From Lates calcarifer (lineage: Eukaryota > Chordata > Actinopteri > Centropomidae), in the NCBI RefSeq assembly GCF_001640805.2, contig NC_066848.1, positions 9,068,276 to 9,132,275 of the forward strand: a DNA stretch of 64,000 nt, written 5' to 3'. The notes beneath the pieces were generated by a model. The model ran no database searches. It had not been told where the DNA came from and saw nothing but the letters and a program-made list of their open reading frames with translations. The translations under genes and the position numbers were made by a program. Numbering within the stretch: position 1 is the stretch's first letter; the number at the start of each line of letters is the position of its first letter. Below, piece by piece: positions 46,241-57,600 of this stretch.

Positions 46241-46265
46241 AATAGACAGATATCTCACTCTGTAG
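46241..46265 (+). repeat. 25-nt motif, copy 2 (LRIT2 3' flank)
   Basis: It begins AATAGACAGATATCTCACTC and continues TGTAG, with one mismatch to 42691-42715. It starts 44 nt after the LRIT2 stop codon, so it is probably in the 3' UTR. Confidence 0.75.
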
Positions 46266-46910
46266 AAATTCTTTTTGTATAAGAGGACAGAAAAATAAGT
46301 CTGCTGCACAATGCTGACTCTGATTCTAATATATTGTCTGCCTTGGTTTTAATCTTATCTCTTCCTCTGTTCTAGGCCGAGGAGTGTGTTGCAAAGATGT
46401 GAATGATGACCATTATGTCAAGAATGTAATTCAAGGATTTGCACCAGTGTAGAGAATATGCTGCAGTTTGTTTCTGTCTGAAAAAGGATGCACATTTGTC
46501 TCGTTATCATATGTAAATCATACATTTTAAATTGCTGCTGTATATGAAGCCTTTGTGATTTATTTAATTGAAGGAGAGCTCAAAATGACTCTCTGTTGGG
46601 AATCACTTATATGTCCTTCAGTGATAGGTGTATAGTTCTTGATCTAAGTGTGTGTTAGCACTGTAACATTATTCATTAGTATCATCAGTATTCATTGATA
46701 AATTTGATCTGACTGATTTCATTTTAGCTCACCTTGCTTACAGTGTCAGGTAAATTGGCATGTTTTTACTGTATATTAGTTTGTACATAGATTGTATGAA
46801 AACACTGAATGAGTGTCATTTCTTGAAGAATTAAACATTAAGAAATGTTTTCTACTTTTTAAATGAGCAACCAGACACCTCACATACCAGTGGATTCTGG
46901 AAAATACAAC

Positions 46911-46916
46911 AATAAA
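46911..46916 (+). terminator. Candidate polyadenylation signal of LRIT2
   Basis: AATAAA lies about 714 nt past the LRIT2 stop. An ATTAAA at 46830-46835 is an alternative. Confidence 0.4.
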
Positions 46917-49582
46917 ACACAAAATCTTTCTTTAATTTACAGTTTTATATCAAATTTTGTTTTCTGTGTATATGTGTATACATATATTTGTGTATGGTGT
47001 TGTACTATTTGTTTGGTGACATATTACATTTGGTATAGTTCTTTGAAGGAATTATTGTGAGAGACAAAACATCAAACAAAAAGACAGAGGCATATTTCCT
47101 TGTCCCTTTTAAATAATGTAAGGTTACCAGGCAGCACACACTACTACTGAATATAAATTAAATTGATTTGTTATTAAAATTGTGTGTATGTGTCTTTGTG
47201 TTTATTTTCTGATGCTTGTCCTTAGGAAATAAAAAGCCTAAAAGAGGCAACCTGCCGATTTTATACATGAAGTACTAACCACCCTTGCAAACAGTTGTAT
47301 AATGTCCTTTGTGGCTCTAGTGGGAACTTTCCAAAGTCTGAGGGTTATTGCACCATGAGCTTTAAACTTCAAATGTTTGACAGAAATCCAGTGTTAAAAA
47401 CCTAAATTGTGGGGTTTGAAAGACATGTAGTAGCCATTGACTTGGATTATGGAAATTGCAGAAACCTGCATTTCTGAGGCTCGATCCAGACAAGGAACTT
47501 ATAAATCATGGTATCTTGGCTGCGGCGGCATCCATTTTAACCATTCTTTTTTCTTTTTTTTTAAAATACCTCTTATAAGTGTGTTATTAAATCTCTGGGG
47601 GTCCCCTTAAGACTTATTTGCATTGTATCTGCAGTAAATTAATCAGCAGTAAAAGTTTAGAAACAGAATCTTGTCAGCACTGAAAATTATTAACACCCTA
47701 AAGTTAATGGTAGTTTCATAACCACAGTTAGTAGCTACTGAAGGGGCTCAGGTCATTTGATGAAGTTCCATAAGTGAACTGTAAAGTTTCATTAACATAT
47801 GCTTAATCCTCTCTGCACCACTGTACACGTACGTCACAGTTCTTGTCTCCCACTTCTGTGAACACATCACATAGCGGCCATGTGTTACGCACGATCTCCA
47901 CTGACCAACCCAGACAGATGGCACATCGGATATGCCTCGGCCAATGGCATTGTTCATTTGACATAATACCCAAACACTGGCTCCTCTCCAATATCCCCTC
48001 CTGCCGTCACTTTATGATCAGATCACACGAGCCCCCTCCTCCACCTCTGTGTGTTGTCTCCTGTGACGCAAGGAGATCAGTTCATCTCTGCTTCTATTGA
48101 CCTAAGATGAGGGTTTTAAAACGGCTGGCTGAGATTGGCAGCTCTCATTTTCTGGAGCACAGGCACATCTGCTTTCTTGCTTGTTCAGATGTGTTTATAT
48201 GATTGGGATTGATGCTGCTCTTTGCTGTAATCCTTATCCACTGTGTATGACACAAGACAATGTGAATTCTGTAAACATTCAATTTCAGCTATTTCAGCAC
48301 AGAACATACACCCCACACACACATACACACAAACCCTAATGTTGCATAAAGCAGTGAACACTAAGCTACATAACAGTTTCTGAGCTCATGGGCAGCAATG
48401 TTCAAAGATAAGAAGTTAACCCTGTTCTCATCATGTTTTCTTTCTTTGTTTTTTTATCCAGAAAAAAAAGAAATTCCATTTACCTTTTAGAACTTCAATT
48501 GCTTCAAACACATACCATGACTTCTGTGCACAGCTTTCTTTCATTCTAAAGCATCAATGCTCTTTGCAACTTTCAACTCTGTAATCCTCTATCAAATAGC
48601 CCAGTAATCCTGGCTGCCTCTTACATGGCATAATGCATGATCATTTGGGCTGCTCCTCATATTCCCTCATTTTACTTCAGAGCATTAACAGCTTGCAACA
48701 TTGAAAAGTGTTTGTGTTTGTCTGACTATGTTGACCTAAAATTTGGGTTTGGTTCCTCAAGAATTTTTGAGAATGTACTTGCACACGTCACATTTGTGGA
48801 AAAGCATTTATATGTATAATCTGACTCGATTTAGGAGGCGGTTTTTTAATTTAGCAAAATAGATAAATAAAAATCCCCAGAGTCTACTCTGCATCATCAT
48901 AACCATGTGAAATGTGCCAGCTGAGGCTGCAAGTTTGCTGCCAGTCACACATATCTTGTTGGTCCAAACTAGATCAGGGCAGATGGACTTTTTGTTTTTT
49001 CGCCAACGATGCAATATTGTGCAAAGATGAACAAGTTGGTCCTTGGATTAGAGAGGGTAATCTACAAATTTAATGTTTTATGTAACTTTGAAATAGTGTG
49101 CATGTTTGGCTGATGTCTACACAAATACCCAGTGAGTGGTTCAGTGTAACTTCATAATTGGTAGTGCTCACACTGACACTGGAGCAAAAGAGGGCAAACA
49201 GGCTTGTATCAGGATATTATATATTTGCAGAACATCTGGTGAGGTTTTATTAAAAACAATTGTTGTGTAAGGCCTCCTTCATATATAACACTATAATTCA
49301 GTAGGGAAATGTATGACTATTATTATTGTGGGGATATACTGCTTTGTTTTTACAATATTTAAACACATGCTGCACCAACTTCTTTCCTCTGCTTTGTCAG
49401 CACGGAGGAACAATATAGACCATAAGCCTAATGACACTAAAATCTTTCTCAAGGCCACAAAAGCCTCAGTTTTAATCATCATCATTTTGTTTGACAGTGT
49501 AGGAACTGTGATTTCAAATTTTGTACACACCTTATTTGTCTTTTACCTTAGTGTTGTGCTCTAAGCAGTTTCTCCTTGGTCT

Positions 49583-49596
49583 CCAGAAGGGGGCAG
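49583..49596 (+). promoter_or_regulatory. CTCF-like binding motif
   Basis: CCAGAAGGGGGCAG matches the CTCF core (CCASYAGRKGGCRS) at all but one position. It lies between the facing 3' ends of LRIT2 and CDHR1. Similar sequences also occur in repeats, so this is only a candidate. Confidence 0.35.
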
Positions 49597-51152
49597 TACA
49601 GCATCTTTACAGGCTCATTAAGGAGGTGTTGGTCTTAAACTGACCCCAACAGAGCTGTCACTCTCTTTCTGAGCTTCACAGTGCCTTGAAGGCCACAGTC
49701 TAATGACCTGAATGTCCTGGACTCAGTATGTTCTAATGCTGCACAGCTATGGCTGGTTGCACCACATACATGACACCGTCCCACCAACAACCTAAATATC
49801 TGAGCAATCAACTGAGTTAACTGCTTGTTATTGTCAGTAATCCAAAAACATATTCATCTAAAGTTGACCTTCAGAGCTGGAAAGTGCATTTATGCAAGTA
49901 CAGTTATGCAACATGATACTTTTACTCCACCACATTTCATAAGGGAACATTGTACTTTTTACTGCAATACTTTAACAGCTGTAGTTATTTTTCAGATTAA
50001 GATTTCACATAGAAAATATGTGACCAGTTTACAAAACATGGTGCACCGTTATAAATTAGACTACCCAAAAGAACATAAACAAGCTAAAGCTGCTTCACTT
50101 CAACTAACTACAATATTTAAGTTCTGCATACATGTTAATGCATCACTAATATACAATAGGGGCCACTGTACAATAAGGAATACTTCTACTTTTTCTAAAT
50201 GCAGGACTCTTGCTTGTAATGAAATATCTTCATAGTGTGGGTATAAATGATCTAACACTGTTAAAATTACAAATGATATTCTTTTATTGGTATTAAAATC
50301 ATTACAGGTGTTTTGACAGCAACTATTTTTGACCAAAAAAGACACCAGTTGAAACAGATATACCACCACATTTACAGTAAACATATGAAACACAGTTCCT
50401 TAAATCAGAATGTATGCATATTGTGACTGCTGCATAACAGGGCTCTAAACAGTGCTTTACACCTGCGCAGTGGGATTAAAGGTCTTCCTAACGTGATCAC
50501 TCTGGTGCCCTTCCCTCAGGCTGATCTCTTTAGTCAGTTCAAGTGTCATGAAATCTCTTGTAAGGAGCTTGGTTGTATCCCAAATAAACAGTCCTGCTTG
50601 TTGAAATCTGAATGACTTCATTCCAGACAAGGGATCTGGGTTGAAGAACTTTAAGCCACAAGTTTGTCAGCAAATGGTTCAAAAGGTGGGATATATGTGT
50701 TATAAAATAACACAGAGACTTGAACCAGACAAACAATGAATGGTTGTGAAATGAAAACATAAAGAATTTTATATCATATTTTTTTCATTATATAAAATGA
50801 CATTATTAGGAATTTAGCTGTCAGGTGTTTTATTGTATTTAAACTTCCTGAAAACAGTCACCCCCCCATACACACACATGGACACACACATACAAACACA
50901 CATAAACTCTTGTCTTTGTGGCTTCAGGGGACACTACACTGACTTACATTAATTTCCTGGAGACTTACTTAAATCTTAATCATAAGTGCTACTTACCTGA
51001 CCCTAACCCTTACACTAATCTTAGAGCATGTCTTCACCTTAACATTTAATGATTTACTTTATTGGGGGTTGTTTTTTGTCCCAGGAAGACAAGTCCCCAT
51101 AATGTGACTGTATAAACAGACTTACGTCCCCACAATGTCAGGAATACCTTAG

Positions 51153-51153
<1 letters not shown>

Positions 51154-51187
<34 letters not shown>
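51154..51187. repeat. (CA)n microsatellite
   Basis: About 17 CA units lie at the edge of a dispersed-repeat-like stretch, just downstream of CDHR1. Confidence 0.95.
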
Positions 51188-51189
<2 letters not shown>

Positions 51190-51227
51190 GCACTATCATG
51201 CCCAGTCTTGGCTTAGGAAACAATATA

Positions 51228-51397
51228 TACCGTAATTTCCGGACTATTGAGCACACCTGACTATAAGCCGCACCCACTAAATTTAAAAAGAAAAAAAAAA
51301 AGTACATATACAGACCGCACTTGTCTATAAGCCACAGGTGTCTAAATGTTTTTGTGGCATGAAGCTTGTAGCGGCTTACAGTCCGGAAATTACGGTA
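51228..51397. mobile_element. Short inverted-repeat transposon (MITE), 170 bp
   Basis: The left end TACCGTAATTTCCGGACTAT (51228-51247) and the reverse complement of the right end (51378-51397) differ at one of 20 positions. The interior is AT-rich and non-coding, with AAGCC-type subrepeats. The TACCGTAATTTCCGGACT terminus is, to my knowledge, common in fish genomes. It lies 211 nt past the CDHR1 stop and may be part of that gene's 3' UTR. Confidence 0.75.
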
Positions 51398-51607
51398 GTA
51401 ATCTTCATAATCTTCAATCGTGTCTGCCCAATTGTCAGAAATGAGGACGTTCAAATTTCCATTTTAAAATTTCTGTTTATCTAGTTTCTCAAGTTCTGCA
51501 AAAAATGGAAATGTGAACATCTATATTTCCATGACAACGGGGCATTATCTTCACCTGCTGATAACAGCCACTAAACAGACCTTGAGGTGAGATTGTTTTG
51601 TCAAGCA

Positions 51608-54600
51608 CTATCGGTGTTCCAGCATCCTCTTTTGCTCCAGTCTCATCTTGAGCTCTGACACCAGTGCTTTGTTCACAGAGTCCTGTCTGGTGATCACTGG
51701 CTTCTTTTTAGGTTTGGGTGCCACTGTTGAGGAGCTGGTGGGTATGGCCCACTGCCTCTGCCCTGGGATGTAGGGGGGTGGGGGAGGGGGCAGAGATGGG
51801 GCACAGGGCGGTGGAGGCCAGTTTCTAACAACATTGTTGTTATGGTTGATGTTCTCCACGATGACCTCGGGCTCTCGCTCTTCCTCTTCGACTCTAAATT
51901 TCTCTCCAGCATTTTCTGGTGCTTTGAAGGGGTTTTTCAAGTTCCAAGTGTGTTGTTTCCGCGGCCTCCTCCTTACACGGCGGTTAGGCAGGATCCGGTT
52001 GGACTTTTTGTTGCGCATGAATGTTGCAGTGGAGATGATGACTGTGACTATGACCATGAGACTTATGACACCAGCAAGAATGCCTAGGATTTGCAAAGGC
52101 TTGTTTCTACCCTGCATTAAAAATGATCCCAAAGGCCCCCCTTTGAGTTGAGTCTGTAAAAGAGCACAGGGAGAATTCACATCCATGGGACTGAGGTCAT
52201 AGTCTGTCACACAAAGACTAACTTCAGAGTATTGCCCTGTGTATGTAGTACAGTACTGCATGTATTCACCATATGGCCAAAGATATAATGTGAGGTGCAA
52301 AATACAAAACTATGTAAAATTAAGAAAGAAATTACTGTAAATGTACTGCCACAATACTGTCTGTATAAAAATAAAATGTATATTTTTTTCCATTTCCTGG
52401 AACATGTTTTGTAAATTAAAATTAAATTTGCTGTTCTACTATTTTTATATTTTGTCAAGACAAGATCAGAGAGGTTGACCAGGAAACCCACAGCTGAGAC
52501 CATTCAGCATCTGAGAAGAAAAATATGAAAAGTTGTATGTTTTGGTTGTGGTGTCATAATGTGAGTGCTAAGTCAAAAAATGGAAAGAAAAAAAATGGGA
52601 AAGTGGATAATTTATATTGTTCTCCTGTACTCTTTTACAGACACAGCCTTGTTCTACTACATAATCCTTTGAATGAGAAAAGACTTGCTATGAATTATTG
52701 GTACCACAGAGTAAAAACAACAGTACTGCTGTGCTGATGATCTCAAGGCAAGCTTCATTTATGGCACAGGCCTCCTGATAATCTTTCTGATCTTGCCCTG
52801 AGATTGTACACGGGACTTTTTCACAGAGTTCCAGTAAATAACAGTTGAAATGAAGATTGTCAGTGAAATGGCGAAGGTGACAACGGTCAAACAAATCCCA
52901 AACACAGCCCCTGGACGTTTCCTTAGGCCCAGGAAGTATGAGACAAATCTGGATTTGATCTGAAAACATGACAATTGCATTTGTGTGAGACTCTGATTTT
53001 TTTTTTTTTTTAGCACTACAAGTTTTTAACTGCTAGTAAAGCAAACAGCTAATGAAACTGATATTCTGGGCTGTGATGATATGGGTTACTCTGTAGAAAA
53101 GCTACACCTTCACATACAAATTGATCAGATAATTTGCATTCGACTGACATATTGTATTGACATATTGACATCTATACTTTGCTTGTAACTTACAGCTTCA
53201 GTGATGTCAATCTTGACGACCGCAGTGGTGCTGAAGGACGGCTGGCCTCGGTCTCTGGCCTGCACCACCAGGGACCAGGTGAAGTCTCTCTGCTTGGTGA
53301 TGTTCTGAATGATGGCCATTGACTTGATGTAGGACTTGAGCATGATCTCCCCGGTGTCGGCATTTATGTCAAAGATGTTGTTGTCTGGCTCAGCTTTCAT
53401 GATGGCATACTCTATAACATTGTTGGGTACCTCTGCATCATCGTCCACAGCCTGTGTACATGCAGATGCATTTAATTAGAAACATAATAATACTCACATT
53501 ATTTTCAGTTTCATTGTCTGAAATTGTAAATCACAAAGGAGCATATACTTCTATTTTCACTGGTGCTCCAATGACCATGGTCTTCTCCAGGAAGTTGTCA
53601 TTGAAAGCAGGGGGGTGGTCATTCAGGTCCAACACTGTCACAAAGACCTCAGCCAGGCTGTACTTCCCCTCCGCGTCCTCCGCCTTCACGTAGAAGTTAT
53701 ACTTGGACCTCACCTCTGCATCCAGGCTTGCCCACGGCTGGGTGTAGATGATCCCAGATGCAGGCTGGATTAGGAACCTTTACATGGAGATAAAATTTAG
53801 GAAATTTATTTCAGACTTATCATATGCCGAATTTTTCGACACGGTCTCAAATAATTTTATATTTTTTATGATTATTGTGTGTAAACCTTTATTTTCTTCT
53901 TAAGCTAGCCTTAAGAGAGGTATGCCATCTATTCAATTATATAGGCTGTACTTGGATGAGAGTATAGATCTAAAAAGAAAAAAAAAGAAAGCAACTATGT
54001 TTATTTTCAAAATGTTGAAATATTTCTTAAAAGTATAACTTTACTGTTTCATTGCAATTACCTTATGTCATGAAAGACTGAACTGTAACATACAGAGCAA
54101 GAGTGGAATTACATTGTTTCAGTGAATGACTTGTTTAGTTACCCTGCAATGACTTTGTTACAGTGCAAGGTAGTCAACATAGAGGCAAAGAACAGTCTAT
54201 TTTCTCCTCCAATCCCATTATAGGATTAACATAGACAGGAGATGAGCAGGCAAAGATCAAGGTTGCATGGTCTTGTTTACACTGAAGTATTCTACAAGAT
54301 ATTGTAAAAAAAAAAAAAACAAAAAAAAAAAACAACAACAACTTGTCAGTAAACGCTAAATTTTTGTAGAAACTGTACCAAGAAATGAAGCCTTCATATT
54401 CCTTCATTTTGAAATGTGATCTGAGGTGACACAGTTCAAAAATGCTTCTGAGCAAACAAGTATTCACTAAGCTAAAAGTGTTCCAAATCTCTCTCCTCTG
54501 CTTATTTTGGAAATCCTTCTCCTGGATGCCATGTGACATCACATATCTCCACTAATTCATTGCTACAGAGTTCAAAATCTGTACTGAGAGGTCCAAAAAT

Positions 54601-57600
54601 ACTCAGTTTTCCACCTACATTTCATCACACAAAGCAAGTGGATTAAACACGACCCCACGTTTCCTTTGCTTTACTGTAATATTTCCAAATACAACTGTAT
54701 TCCCCCTCTAAGGCATGCACAAATATGATAAAAACAACAAAAAAGCAGATAATCCTCCAAACAGTTAGAGTATTGATTGTCGCAGTACTGGGTTGTGTTA
54801 GTCACTAACTTTGTACAAAATGCAGGTGATCATTAGAACTCTCTCTGTAACAAAATGAAAGGCAAGCTGGTGGTTGAGAACAGTGACCACTGAGTGTTTT
54901 TTTTTTCTCTGAGGTTAGACTTCTACTGGTCTAGAAATCTAATAAAAAAAATTGAGCTGAGAGAAAATGCCAGCAAATCCTCTGAGGGACTACAGTGCTT
55001 AGGTGCAATAAACAGAACGAAGTCCTCATATGAAAAACACGTCTGCTGTCATATTCCTGAACCAGCTTTCAGGCAGATGTGTTTTTGCTGTAGATGTTTT
55101 TGCATCACATACAGTAAAACTGTGGCCACTTTCAAACTTGGATCAAATTTCTTTGTCATTTAATCAAACTATTTTTTCAGAGATAAGTATGATTCCTATA
55201 TTTTTTTTGGGAAGAATGTAATCTGTTTTCTACTGCTGACAAAGGGTACCAGCTGTTAATAATGTTATATAAGCCATTTAAGTAGTTTCATTTTCATTTG
55301 TCATCACCTGATTTAGTTTTTAAATGTGTATATGCTGTTCAAATATATGTCTAGATGGAATAATGGCACTATGAAGATGTGAGGAATTTGAAGAGGATGC
55401 TGAGTCACCTCGTGTGAAAAGAGTCCATTTCTTTATAACCCTCTGCCAAAACTCGGCTTCAGTTACATTCTCATACTCACAAGTCAGCCCCTGATCCGTA
55501 GACAGAGTACTTGACTTCACCCCAAGGTCCTGAGTCTGGATCTGTTGCCTGTAGACAGAAGAAGGCAGATTATAGATTGTAAATTTGACATAACTTTGGT
55601 CAGGTTAAGGATTTTTGTGCAATATGTACCTCAGTAAGCTACGGCATATGTACTGTCCATGTACTGGCATTATTTTGGGTTTCAAGTCAGGCTAGTTATG
55701 AATGTTGTGTGCACTTCTTTTTCTTTTCTGTCTAAGCAAACTATCTGCCACCATGGACACAGTAAACTGAATGAATCTGTGCTGGATTGGAACATGATGT
55801 TAAAGAGGTCAGCTATAAAAAGACTGATTTTTGATGTCATAGGAACATCATCATGGGCATCGGCTAATCTGTCTATTGCTGCAGGGATGCCTGTTCGCTG
55901 CCTCCGTGTGTCCAAGGTCACTTGTTGGCTGTTCTTTTATCTGATTGAAATTGCCTGGGATCAAAGGCAACGAGCCTCTGTGGTGTTCACGCAAAGGCAG
56001 GATTTATTAGTGAGCCTCCCTGTTGCTTTGAGCCTCTGCAGGGCTGAAATGAACTGACAAGGACAAAGAATCATCTATCTATCTATCTATCTATAATATA
56101 TATAATTATGTAATTATATATATATTTTATATAATTTTTTATCTAAATGGCCCTAAAAAACCTAGCATGCCCTCAGTGTTCATGTTATTTATGTGTTGCA
56201 GCTACATGTGCTACTAAGCATTATAAAAAAAAATCTGGGAATTTGGTGTTACACAACTAAATGAAAGTGATAGCCATCTGGCAGCTTACCTCGCCTAGCT
56301 TTTATCTACATGTTTTCACATATTATCCCAAACACCCCAGCACCAAAAAGTCTACATTTGGGGAATTAATGGCCCTCTTGGACATTTTGTTAAAATCAGC
56401 ATTCCTCTTTAGCTCAGAGTGACGTACATTGGTGATGGTGTATATTTTTAGACAGGATGAAGACACGCTCACCGTGACTGACACCACATTGGAGCCACCG
56501 GGTGAGTTTTCTGGAATTCTGGCAATGTAGTAATCTGAGGAGAATTTGGGAGCGTTGTCATTGGTGTCCAGGAGGTGAATGATAATGTCTGCTGTGGCGC
56601 TGAATCTCTCTGGAGTATCAATCTCAACTGCAAGTAGCTAAAGAGGAGAAAGATTAGGAATAAAATAAAATGAAAAAGAGCAATATGTGACAGATGCAGG
56701 TGATACAGTTGATGTATCGCTGCCATTTGTTTGAGAAATGTGTGCATTTGTGATTTTTAATCCCATTTCAATCTGCTGTGGTGCACACTTAGCGTAATGG
56801 GCCAACCTTATATGTGAGAAAATGATGTTTTTCATAGTCCATGGCAGCAGAATCTTCTACTAAGATTGTGACTTGGGCCTCATTAAGCACAGTCTGAGGG
56901 ACGACTCGCAGCATACTGCCTGGTCCAATCAGTCTCAGATTGAATTTAGCATTTGCACCCTGCAAGAACACACATCATTATATAATTCAAAATGTTTCAT
57001 TAGTGAAAATGACAGTTATGGTATATATGCATGGATCCTATTTATAGTAATTTGGTACAAAGCTATCGCAAACAAGCAGACATTCAGTATAATCCATATA
57101 GTATATAGTCTATCCAATCAATATAAAAGCTTAATGTCTTTTCATTGTTACAGTAATGTAAAAGAAGTCAATGGGATATCAGTAGCAGCAATATAATTCT
57201 TGGTGAAATGTAATATCAGTGGACAGAGAGCGCTTGCCCTGATGTTGTAACAGTATTATCAGAGAATGCATTTGGTGCACATCAGTCATTTGGACCAGGC
57301 TCATGCAAGGCGCTGGAAACACAAAGAGACTTGCATAAGATGACAAATGGCGTAGTTAGGGAGCACCTTTTAATTTGTGTTGGCTCACTTTCAAGTTCAT
57401 GCAAATTTAAAAGGATTGTCTGTGATAATGGCAGGCTTAAAGCCATTTCAGAGACGGAAAAGCAGACAGCAGCCTGCACACAGTGTTGTGGTACAACGCA
57501 TGTTGATGAAATCAGTTTCTTATTAGATAACAATGTAATTTGTTATTACATAACAGCAGTTACTGTTCCTTTTTCCTGGCTAACTAAGGGCAGCTTTCAG

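Larger units (their letters stand above)
46198..51607. other. Spacer between LRIT2 and CDHR1 (facing 3' ends)
   Basis: This holds both 3' UTRs. The 25-nt motif copy 2 is at 46241-46265. Candidate LRIT2 polyadenylation hexamers are ATTAAA at 46830 and AATAAA at 46911. A CTCF-like match lies at 49583-49596. An interspersed-repeat-like stretch with CCCTAACCCT-type words occupies about 50860-51150 and runs into a CA microsatellite at 51154-51187. A MITE is at 51228-51397. No additional gene was seen. Confidence 0.55.

Noticed and set aside
47740..48120. A GC-richer block in the LRIT2-CDHR1 spacer considered as an unannotated exon cluster
   Set aside because: No frame gives a recognisable peptide, and no paired splice sites were convincing. 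At most it is a regulatory block (it contains one TTAATCC).
49313..50235. Several open frames in the LRIT2-CDHR1 spacer
   Set aside because: They are AT-rich, lack exon signals or domain similarity, and overlap frames on the other strand.
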